Shown here in pieces: positions 56,345 through 64,000 of a stretch of DNA of 64,000 nucleotides. The notes under the pieces were generated by a model. The model worked only from the letters and a program-made list of their open reading frames with translations. It was not told the DNA's origin and did not search any database. Source of the stretch: Variovorax sp. J22P240 (GTDB lineage Bacteria > Pseudomonadota > Gammaproteobacteria > Burkholderiales > Burkholderiaceae_C); contig NZ_JASZYR010000013.1 of NCBI RefSeq assembly GCF_030316855.1, positions 1 through 64,000 on the forward strand, written 5' to 3'. How positions within the stretch are numbered: position 1 is the stretch's first letter; each line of letters starts with the position of its first letter. Both the position numbers and the translations under genes were made by a program.

Positions 56345-56767
56345 CTAAAGCCGCGCTGACGAGAAGCTGTGAACCTGATCGCCGCCGAAATGCTCGGGCC
56401 GGGCGAAGGCCTGCAGTTGGCGCATCAGCCGCACGAGTTGCGCTGCTTCGGGCGCTGCGGCTTTCAGTGGCGCGAGCGCGGGGTCGTGATTCATCTTCCA
56501 GGACGGCAAGTCATTCCAGCAGCTTGCGATGAACGCGACGAGGTTGCGACCGCGCAGCACCCCCATCGAGCGCTTCAGCGACCCATCCATCTTCGACTGG
56601 CAGTGCAGCGCGAGCAATGCGGTCTCGGCCAGCGCCTTCGGGCCGCCTTCGACCAGGATCTGTCGACCGGCTTCGCGCAGTGCCTCGGGCGCACGGTGGT
56701 TTCCCTCCCATGCCGAAGCTGCAAGCAGCAAAAGATCGTGGATGTGAACGGGCATCCGGTCGTCCAT
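56345..56767 (-). CDS. hypothetical protein (140 aa)
   Basis: Not recognised. ATG 56767 is chosen because AAGGAGA is 8 nt upstream. The protein is helical (MPVHIHDLLLLAASAWEGNHRAPEALREAGRQILVEGGPKALAE), with single Cys in ALHCQSK and ASCWNDL, and no membrane segment. An overlapping plus-strand frame covers the same region but has no proper start site and a shadow-like composition. Confidence 0.55.
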   Translation of the reverse strand: MDDRMPVHIHDLLLLAASAWEGNHRAPEALREAGRQILVEGGPKALAETALLALHCQSKMDGSLKRSMGVLRGRNLVAFIASCWNDLPSWKMNHDPALAPLKAAAPEAAQLVRLMRQLQAFARPEHFGGDQVHSFSSARL

Positions 56768-57257
56768 CTTGTCGGTCTCCTTGGAGCCAGTTGAAATTCC
56801 TGCGTGAATTGTCTGGTGCGTTGCAGAAGCCTCCAACGAATTCGTCGCACCGGCGCATCATGTTTTTGCGTAACAGTGCAAGTTTCTAAGGCGTCGCAGC
56901 CAAGATGAATGCTTTGGCTCTAGTCGTTGTGCCGCGGCGCAACCGTCGGGGCCATGAACTTGCCGCCGCCTCGAAGATTGCCGGCGCTGCGAAGGTGCCT
57001 GTTTGGTAGGCATCGCGCTCAGACGCACTGCTGGAGCCGATCCCCCGTGTTCCGCATGCAGTTGTCCACAGGTCTGTCCACGGTCCGCGTGGAGAAGTTC
57101 GCCAGCCGCCGCAAGTCGCAAACGGCAAGGTGCGCGCGAGGGGAGCTTTGTTGGAAAGTGGTCGTGGGCGTTGGCGTGGCCCACGTTTGCACCAGCCAGC
57201 CACCATTGACTCGCTCGGCAGACCAAAGCTGGTTTGCCTTTTTCCCGCGGCCGAAAG
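56768..57257. other. intergenic stretch without recognisable gene
   Basis: 490 nt. It should contain the promoter of the 140-aa gene. One DnaA-box-like TTGTCCACAG is seen near 57062 but it is isolated. No protein-like frame with a start site was found. Confidence 0.35.
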
Positions 57258-57284
57258 GAAAAAGGGGCTCGTGGCCCCTTTTTC
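57258..57284 (-). terminator. strong Rho-independent terminator
   Basis: Arms GAAAAAGGGGC (57258-57268) and GCCCCTTTTTC (57274-57284) are perfect complements with a 5-nt loop. The A- and T-tracts inside the stem make it work in either direction. It is 19 nt beyond the stop codon of the minus-strand lipoprotein gene and is its natural terminator. Confidence 0.85.
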
Positions 57285-57302
57285 TTTGCGCTTGCCCGAT
57301 TC

Positions 57303-59336
57303 TCAGGGGGTGATTGTCGGGATCCCGAGCTGAGTGAACACTGCGTTGGTGGCCGGAAGGTTCAAGCGCGTCGAGTAGGTCGTCCGCATCTTGGACTTGT
57401 AGCCATGGAAGACCTGGCCGCCGTTTTCCACAAAGATGCGTTCGTAGTCAAGCTGCGAGGCAACGGCGGGAGGATTCGCGATGGTGAGTACCCTGGAATC
57501 GCCCAGTGTCTGGATCGAGTACGTACCTGTGCCGATCTGGACGCAGTTGCGCTCTGACCTGTTGACGTGCTGCTGCTGGCACGAGTAGTAGTTGATCGCG
57601 TTGCCTCCCGAGAAAGCAAACCGGACGTAGGTGTTCCCCGTCATGAAGGTCGTCGGATCGGCCAGGACCGGCGCCGTTCCCAGGAGGCCAACGCTCAAGG
57701 TGCTGTTGCCCCACCATTCGCTGGGGTTGGGGCTGGCAATGCCGTTTCCGATGAAGTGCGTGCCAAAGATGCACGGCGTCCCCTTGTACTTGGCAATCAT
57801 GCCCTCCAGGGTCGTGACAGGAAGCGTTGGCGAAGCGTTCGCCTCTGGGCTGCTGCAGGCCGTTCCCGGATTTCCGCGCGTATCGGCGCCAGCGGCGATC
57901 GCGTCGTTGTAGCTGCGGAGTGGCGACGTCACATCGAACGCAAACGCGGTTTGCGAAACTGTCGTGCTTTGAGAAAGAAGCTTCGATCCTGCGGGGAAGA
58001 TCGCCGCGCCATAGTTGGCCGTCCCGCCACCGGTGTACCCTGCAGGAGGTGTTCCCCAGCTCGAATAGTTTGGCAAGCTCGCCTGAATCACGGCGACGAT
58101 GTCGGCGATCTTCTTGCTGGAGACGTCGACTTCCGAGCGCGTTGACGAGCTGAGCTCCAGGCCGTCGCAGTAGTTGTTGGCAGCAACGTTCCCGTTGGAT
58201 TGACGCTTCGACTGGACGTTCTGCTGCCCAAGCTCGCAGGTGACCCATGCGCTGCCATTCCAGTGGCGGTCGCCGCGACGCGCGTACGAGCCGCCCGTAG
58301 CCCACTCGACGAAACTGCCGTTCGTCATCGCTCTCGAATAGCCGCGGTAACGGGTGTTTCCGTTGGCGTCTGCAGTGTTCTCCGCCGCAGAAGCCATGAA
58401 CACACGGTAGTACCAGTTACTCGCGTCCCCGAAATTCAGGAACGCCAAGGTGGCGCCGCCGACGCCTGTGGCATTGTCGACGGGCGTGCGCGCCGCGGCG
58501 ACGACCAGCGGCAGTGATGCGGCGGTCAGGCCGCTCGCCGCATTGACCTCGGAAGCGCGAGCCGTGACCTCGGTCTTGCACGCATCAGCGCCCAGCGTTG
58601 CGCACGCCGCCTGCACCTCGGGGCTTTTTGCGACCTCCACCATGACAGGGAAGGTCTCCACCGCCTTCGCGAGAATCATCCTGTCGATGTCGGCTTGGGT
58701 GATCGCTGCCCCAGAAAGGTCTGTGCTGCCGGCGGCAGGGCTCAGCGTGCTCGTGTACTGCTGCACCGAGACGACAAAGAGTCTCGCCGCGCTGGCCGCC
58801 ACTTTGCCATCGGCGCTCGAGTTGGCGGTGAAGTCGCTCAGCATCGAAACGTTCAAGCCGGCCTGCGCCTGCGCAGCGGCAGCAGCGTCGGCCGTGGTCA
58901 TGCCGTTTTCCTTGACCATGTGCTGGACGATGGTCGTCAGCGGGCTGACCACGCCAGTGCTGTCCTTCGGTGCCGTCAGTTTGAAGGCGACCGGCACGGG
59001 GCCGGTGTCGGCGTCGACCGCATCGGTGCCGACCAATGCCACGACCGGGGCCTTGCCGACGCTGTCGTTCGGAACCTCGAGCGTAGCGACTCCTGATGCG
59101 TTGGTCTTGGCGGTCGGCTCGCCGGAATCCAGCGCGCCGTTTTCGTTCAGGTCGAGGAAGACGGACGCGTTGGAGATCGCGCCGTCCACCACCTTCACAT
59201 CCACCTTGGAACTGGTCGCCGCGGGCGGTGGCGTCGTGCCCCCCCCGAAAAAGCCACCCCCTCCAGAGCCACCGCCGCATGCGGCCACGAGGATCGCGCA
59301 CGCAATCGAAATCGAAGAAAGCGCAACAGTTTTCAT
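57303..59336 (-). CDS. large predicted lipoprotein of unknown function
   Basis: 677 aa. Lipoprotein signal: MKTVALSSISIACAILVAACGGG, with the lipobox cysteine at about residue 20, then a Gly-rich spacer. Residues about 45-110 contain DLNENGALDSGEP, a calcium-loop-like segment (DxNxNGxxDxGE) in a carboxypeptidase-regulatory-like domain. The middle is Ala/Thr-rich helical sequence. The C-terminal 350 residues are Tyr/Trp/Asn-rich with several cysteines, typical of a secreted beta-rich domain. The codon use is less GC-rich than the neighbours. It is a monocistronic unit with its own strong terminator. I do not recognise the C-terminal family. Confidence 0.8.
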   Translation of the reverse strand: MKTVALSSISIACAILVAACGGGSGGGGFFGGGTTPPPAATSSKVDVKVVDGAISNASVFLDLNENGALDSGEPTAKTNASGVATLEVPNDSVGKAPVVALVGTDAVDADTGPVPVAFKLTAPKDSTGVVSPLTTIVQHMVKENGMTTADAAAAAQAQAGLNVSMLSDFTANSSADGKVAASAARLFVVSVQQYTSTLSPAAGSTDLSGAAITQADIDRMILAKAVETFPVMVEVAKSPEVQAACATLGADACKTEVTARASEVNAASGLTAASLPLVVAAARTPVDNATGVGGATLAFLNFGDASNWYYRVFMASAAENTADANGNTRYRGYSRAMTNGSFVEWATGGSYARRGDRHWNGSAWVTCELGQQNVQSKRQSNGNVAANNYCDGLELSSSTRSEVDVSSKKIADIVAVIQASLPNYSSWGTPPAGYTGGGTANYGAAIFPAGSKLLSQSTTVSQTAFAFDVTSPLRSYNDAIAAGADTRGNPGTACSSPEANASPTLPVTTLEGMIAKYKGTPCIFGTHFIGNGIASPNPSEWWGNSTLSVGLLGTAPVLADPTTFMTGNTYVRFAFSGGNAINYYSCQQQHVNRSERNCVQIGTGTYSIQTLGDSRVLTIANPPAVASQLDYERIFVENGGQVFHGYKSKMRTTYSTRLNLPATNAVFTQLGIPTITP

Positions 59337-59794
59337 CGAACACTCCGTTGTAATCGTTACTGACTGGAACCCGCGACCACCGTACGGAAGGCCGGATTGG
59401 TTCGCGTCAGTGGAATGGTCGTTGCGTGATGAGGTCTTTTGTGTTACTTCGCCTGCGGCTTACAGGAATGTGAAGCTGCGGAAGGGCCCGATCAGGATCC
59501 ACCACGTCGCGCACAGGGCCCCAGCCTCGTGCAGGCTCGGTGCCTCGCGACCACTTTCCGGTGAAGCCGGATGCATGAGGTTGACAGTTGGAACTGGAGG
59601 TCGTTCGTGCAGGCGTCGTCGCTTGGCAGTTCGGCAACGTCGGCGAGGAGGGGAGAGATCCGCGGTCCTGTGTCGATGACGCCCGACAACACTTCCAGGC
59701 GAGTTCCGAGCAGAACATCACGATGATCGTCGGCGACAGGGAAAGGGCTGGGTGAGGACTCCCCCATGCTCATCAACAGTCGTAGCATCCACAG
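59337..59794. other. intergenic stretch without recognisable gene
   Basis: 458 nt upstream of the lipoprotein gene. Frames here are GC-rich shadows without ribosome binding sites. The lipoprotein promoter should lie near 59340-59460 where the sequence is more AT-rich (CTCCGTTGTAATCGTTACTG). Confidence 0.35.
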
Positions 59795-60058
59795 GTGAGT
59801 TCCACCGAAACAATCCCATTCGTCTACGCGCCAGCGGACTTCGAAGTCAACGACGCGCGAATCTTGCGCGCCGTGCGCACGAGCGGCGTTGAAGGAACGG
59901 CGGTGTTCGCGCGAACCGCCGACGGCTGGACCCGGGTGGTGGTCACGATCACCGGGGAGGCTGAGCCGATGCGCATCGCGCGCGCAGGCCTGCCGTTGGA
60001 AGCGCAGGATAAGGGCGGCGATCGTCAAAAGACGATCAATCCCCGCCCGAAGAAGTGA
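59795..60058 (+). CDS. small hypothetical protein (87 aa)
   Basis: A frame from GTG 59795. The sequence (IPFVYAPADFEVNDARILRAVRTSGVEGTAVFARTADGWTRVVVTITGEAEPMRIARAGLP) has the alternating pattern of a small beta-rich protein; no family is recognised. The C-terminus is basic (GGDRQKTINPRPKK). The start has no obvious ribosome binding site, so the true start is uncertain. The opposite strand frame is a poor protein. Confidence 0.4.
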   Translation: MSSTETIPFVYAPADFEVNDARILRAVRTSGVEGTAVFARTADGWTRVVVTITGEAEPMRIARAGLPLEAQDKGGDRQKTINPRPKK

Positions 60059-60490
60059 GGGTGCGGCTGATAATCGGGCGGCGGGCTTCGAGCCAGCCCC
60101 GGCGTGGCGCACTGGCGTCGGCCGTCGCGCGATGGCGAGTTGTTCCGACGGACGCGGCCGATGGGACTCGGCCTCGGCGGCCTACTTGTTCTGCAGCGGG
60201 CCGGCCGCGTCTCAGCGATCCGTCAAGCCACGCAGACTCCACCGCTCAGCAAGAGCCTTGCAGAACTCAAGCCGGACACCGCTGTGGCGAACGAAGTCAG
60301 ACCGGAAGGGCAGCTTCGAAAGAATCAGTGCGCCGAAGGCGGCCGACGGCAAGGGCATCGGTTCCAGCTGCTGGCTCGCAAGCTGTGCCCTGACCTCAGG
60401 CGATGCGAGCGACCTCCGGCGCCGTGACGAGGAGCGCGCGCAACCTCCCTGCGCGGATCAGCGGAAGCGCCGCAACCAAGGGTGTCACAG
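60059..60490. other. intergenic stretch without recognisable gene
   Basis: 432 nt. Several overlapping plus-strand frames have arginine/serine-rich shadow composition. No hairpin with a T-run, repeat or promoter was identified. Confidence 0.3.
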
Positions 60491-60922
60491 TCATCTCTTC
60501 CGCTGGCGGTTTGCCGCACGGCCTTCGTGGGCCATCATCAGGTTCTGCTTCAGGCGCAGTCGCGTGATTCGTTCAATCAGGTCGAAGGGGACCGGTTCGT
60601 CAAGCGGAAACCTGAGGTTGCCCTTCTCACCGGCGTAGGGCAGGACAGCCTTCTCCAGGCGCGTGTCCCCCTTCACCGGAGGGTAGAAGCCGATGTGCCT
60701 CTTGAAGGCAGCGAAATACACAAGGACGCCGTTGAGCTTGAACGCCGGTATCCGGTAGCTGATGACTTCCTGCGCATCGGGCGCAACGCCTCGCACTGTC
60801 TGCCGGACCTTCTGCAGAGTCGCTTGCACCTCCGGCGGAAAACCCGAGATGTACTCGTCGATGGTGGCGGGCACTGCCTTCCGGATCGACATGTCGCCCT
60901 GATTCGCACGGTCATTCGCCAT
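60491..60922 (-). CDS. DUF1801-family protein (YdhG-like)
   Basis: 143 aa. The DUF1801 core is evident: TIDEYISGFPPEVQATLQKVRQTVRGVAPDAQEVISYRIPAFKLNGVLVYFAAFKRHIGFYPP, followed by LPYAGEKGNLRFPLDEPVPFDLIERITRLR. Members include frataxin-like iron chaperone-type proteins of the YdhG/YjbR-like fold; biochemical role uncertain. ATG 60922 is used, while ATG 60892 (MSIRKAV) is an alternative with AGGG 4 nt upstream. A single gene. Confidence 0.88.
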   Translation of the reverse strand: MANDRANQGDMSIRKAVPATIDEYISGFPPEVQATLQKVRQTVRGVAPDAQEVISYRIPAFKLNGVLVYFAAFKRHIGFYPPVKGDTRLEKAVLPYAGEKGNLRFPLDEPVPFDLIERITRLRLKQNLMMAHEGRAANRQRKR

Positions 60923-61130
60923 GGTTGATCTGCCATCAAAATCCCATTCTCAACGCTCTGGCGGGGCGACAGACCGAGATCAGACGGATACCCAAGGGGC
61001 GTCGGCAGGACCCAGGCTTTTCCCTCGCCGCCTGCACGGCCGCGGCAGGCGGGTTCGGCGCGCGAAGGGTGGGTGGGCAAGCAGCGCGGTTTCAGCGGTT
61101 CAGGATTGACGTTCGGACTCAAAGCAATAA

Positions 61131-62381
<1,251 letters not shown>

Positions 62382-62485
62382 GGGGTGTCGCACGCCTTGT
62401 CGGTTTCGGCAGGCAGTTGACCTACCATTCGCCTCATGTCTGCTTCCAAGGTCCCGGCCGCGCGGCCCGAACGGCCAGCGCGCTG

Positions 62486-62860
62486 ATGCGTCTCGATGCT
62501 CGCGTTGCGAAGTTGGTCTGGCGTGGGCTGGCGCTGGTGTTTGTCGCGCTCGGCGTGGTCGGGGTTTTCCTTCCTCTCCTGCCGACCGTTCCCTTTTTGA
62601 TCGCCGCAGCCTGGGCGGGCGGGCGCGGCTGGCCTGCACTGGAACACTGGCTTCTTGCACACCCCCGCTATGGCAAGCACATCCGGCAATGGCGGCGAGG
62701 GGGCGCAGTACCACGCCGTGCCAAGTGGGCCGCGAGCGGGATGATGGTCTTCAGCGCGGCCGTTGTGCTCCTTGCCGATGTGCCGATCGTGTTCAAGATC
62801 ACAGCACCGCTTGTCATGGGCGCGATCGCGCTCTGGCTGTGGATGCGGCCCGAGCCCTGA
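62486..62860 (+). CDS. DUF454 (YbaN-like) inner-membrane protein
   Basis: 124 aa. RGLALVFVALGVVGVFLPLLPTVPFLIAAAWAGGRG is the DUF454 hallmark, with a PLLPTxPF turn between two membrane helices. Two more hydrophobic segments follow (about 82-120). Function unknown. ATG 62486 is used; it overlaps the stop of a 16-codon frame at 62436-62486 (TGATG), which could be a leader peptide. The gene lies downstream of hmp by 104 nt and may be cotranscribed. Confidence 0.8.
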   Translation: MRLDARVAKLVWRGLALVFVALGVVGVFLPLLPTVPFLIAAAWAGGRGWPALEHWLLAHPRYGKHIRQWRRGGAVPRRAKWAASGMMVFSAAVVLLADVPIVFKITAPLVMGAIALWLWMRPEP

Positions 62861-62878
62861 ACGCTCCAAGGCTCCGAT

Positions 62879-63982
62879 TCAGCGAGCCTTGACTTCGAAG
62901 CGGCGCACTGCGTCCTCGTTCCACGCGATGCCCGTGCCCGGTCGCTCTGGTGCGATCGCCGTGCCGTTCTCGAAGGTCAAGGGCTGCGCCAGCACGGGGC
63001 TCGCGAGGTCCATGCGCTCGAGCAGGTGGCTGGTCGGCGTGACGGCCAGCAGGTGGACGCTGACCTCCTGGAAGATGTGGCTCGACATCGGCAGGCCCCG
63101 CGCCTGGGCGAGCGCCGCGGCACGCAGCCATCCGGTCACACCGCCGATCTTCATCGCATCGGGCATGACCAGGTCGCAGGCTCCGGCCTCGAGCGCCTTG
63201 GCCATCTCGCCCGGCCCGCACCAGTTCTCGCCCATTTGGATCGGCAGGCGCACCTTCTCGCGGATGCGCGCGTGGCCCGCGTAGTCTTCCTGCAGCGTGG
63301 GCTCCTCGACCCAGGAGATTCCTTCGCCTTCGAGCGCATGAATGCGGCGCACCGCTTCCGGCACGCTCAGGCCCTGGTTGTAGTCGACCAGCAGGTGCGT
63401 GTCAGCGCCGATCGACTGGCGCAGTGCCCGCACCACGCGCAGGTCCTCGGCCAGCGTCGCGTAGCCGACCTTGGTCTTGATGGCGCCGAAGCCTTGCGCC
63501 ACTGCGCGCTTGGCACGCTCGACGCCGAGCTCGACGCCGTCCATGCCGTGGCTGTCGTAAGCGGGGATCGGCCGCCGGCTGCCGCCCAGCAGTTCCACCA
63601 GGGGCAGCTTGCGCGCCACTGCGAGCGCATCCCAGGCCGCCATGTCGATGCCGGCGCAGGCCATCTGCGCGATGCCGGTGCGCCCGAGCAGCCGCAGGCG
63701 CTGGGCCAGCAGCCGGTCGAGCTCGAAGGGCGCCAGCGGCTGACCCTTCAAGCCCTCGCCGAGCGACATCACCATCTGCCGGGTGGCCTCCAGCGCCGCC
63801 GGCGTGTAGGTGAAGAGGATGGCGCGGCCGACGCTGCCATCGTTCGCTTGCAGGTCGATCAGGACCAGGGGCGAGGTCGCGATCACGCCGACGCTGGTGC
63901 GCACCGGGTGTTCGAGTGGCACGTTGACCGATCGTGCCTGCACCTCGCTGATCAGGATCTCCGGGTTGACTTCATTTTTCAT
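62879..63982 (-). CDS. mdlA: mandelate racemase (enolase superfamily)
   Basis: 367 aa. The sequence follows Pseudomonas mandelate racemase along its whole length with an offset of five residues. Catalytic Lys169 and Lys171 (IKTKVGY), metal ligands Asp200 (VDYNQ), Glu226 (VEEPT) and Glu252 (GENW), then Asp275 (PDAMKIGG), His302 (SSHIF) and Glu322 (LERMD) all match. It should interconvert (R)- and (S)-mandelate or a close 2-hydroxy acid. AAGGAGA lies 4-5 nt before ATG 63982. No mandelate dehydrogenase or benzoylformate decarboxylase is adjacent within the window, although the cluster could continue to the right. Confidence 0.85.
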   Translation of the reverse strand: MKNEVNPEILISEVQARSVNVPLEHPVRTSVGVIATSPLVLIDLQANDGSVGRAILFTYTPAALEATRQMVMSLGEGLKGQPLAPFELDRLLAQRLRLLGRTGIAQMACAGIDMAAWDALAVARKLPLVELLGGSRRPIPAYDSHGMDGVELGVERAKRAVAQGFGAIKTKVGYATLAEDLRVVRALRQSIGADTHLLVDYNQGLSVPEAVRRIHALEGEGISWVEEPTLQEDYAGHARIREKVRLPIQMGENWCGPGEMAKALEAGACDLVMPDAMKIGGVTGWLRAAALAQARGLPMSSHIFQEVSVHLLAVTPTSHLLERMDLASPVLAQPLTFENGTAIAPERPGTGIAWNEDAVRRFEVKAR

Positions 63983-64000
63983 GCTGTCTCCTTCAGAGGT

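Noticed and set aside
56369-56794. Plus-strand frame of 141 codons opposite the 140-aa gene
   Set aside because: The minus-strand frame has AAGGAGA at 8 nt and a more protein-like composition.
57060-57072. DnaA-box-like TTGTCCACAG
   Set aside because: Isolated, imperfect, without further boxes, an AT-rich unwinding region or dnaA/dnaN/gidA genes; not an origin.

Overview
The window is GC-rich chromosomal DNA of a versatile heterotrophic betaproteobacterium. It most resembles Burkholderiales of the Comamonadaceae/Variovorax type. The grounds are a Bug-type (tripartite tricarboxylate) solute-binding protein, a TAXI-type TRAP receptor fragment, two Liv-type ABC importers inside catabolic operons, a matC/mdc malonate locus, and dense minus-strand operons coupled by ATGA overlaps. 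This is inference from gene content; no rRNA or tRNA was seen to confirm it. No insertion sequence, prophage or CRISPR array was recognised.

Layout. (1) 2-782: the end of a TRAP receptor gene and a small unknown gene behind a TATAAT box and a perfect 16-bp palindrome. (2) 844-10356, minus: a complete biotin-independent malonate decarboxylase operon, matC-mdcACDEGBH, ending in acs, so that malonate is imported, decarboxylated to acetate and activated to acetyl-CoA. Its probable regulator, an MdcR-like LysR protein, lies 6.4 kb beyond matC at 16775-17689. (3) 10963-16543: an amidohydrolase, a LysR/cupin divergent pair, a SnoaL-like/zinc-ribbon protein, exonuclease III and a 51-aa acidic protein. 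(4) 17771-21306: a zinc-ribbon membrane protein, four consecutive RNA hairpins ending in a terminator, and three co-directional genes of unknown function, one with an HExxH motif. (5) 21346-24404, minus: a DksA/TraR-type zinc-finger protein coupled to a UvrA paralogue.

(6) 24597-36843: a TetR gene divergent from a twelve-gene operon. The operon encodes a NicX-like ring-cleavage dioxygenase, a CoxG-like protein, a three-subunit molybdenum hydroxylase, two alpha/beta hydrolases and a five-gene Liv ABC importer. It reads as import, hydroxylation, ring opening and hydrolysis of an N-heteroaromatic compound whose identity is not known. (7) 36950-37897: an MpaB/DUF2236 oxygenase. (8) 38391-55496: a large catabolic region with a second Liv importer and a MaoC hydratase, two ThDP enzymes, an SMP-30 lactonase, an enoyl-CoA hydratase, a Zn-alcohol dehydrogenase, a GntR regulator, and an SDR / Bug receptor / CoA-transferase / quinone-reductase operon. 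Three near-identical AT-rich palindromes containing TATAAACT sit in front of three of these transcription units, one of them shared with the GntR gene. This suggests a single GntR regulon. (9) 55824-64000: small unknown genes, a large lipoprotein with a strong terminator, a DUF1801 protein, flavohemoglobin (hmp), a DUF454 membrane protein and a mandelate racemase with all catalytic residues conserved.

The most interesting parts are the NicX-like/Mo-hydroxylase operon, the GntR operator set, the structured RNA at 18846-19013 and the unknown trio next to it. All functional calls come from motif recognition by eye, without database searches.
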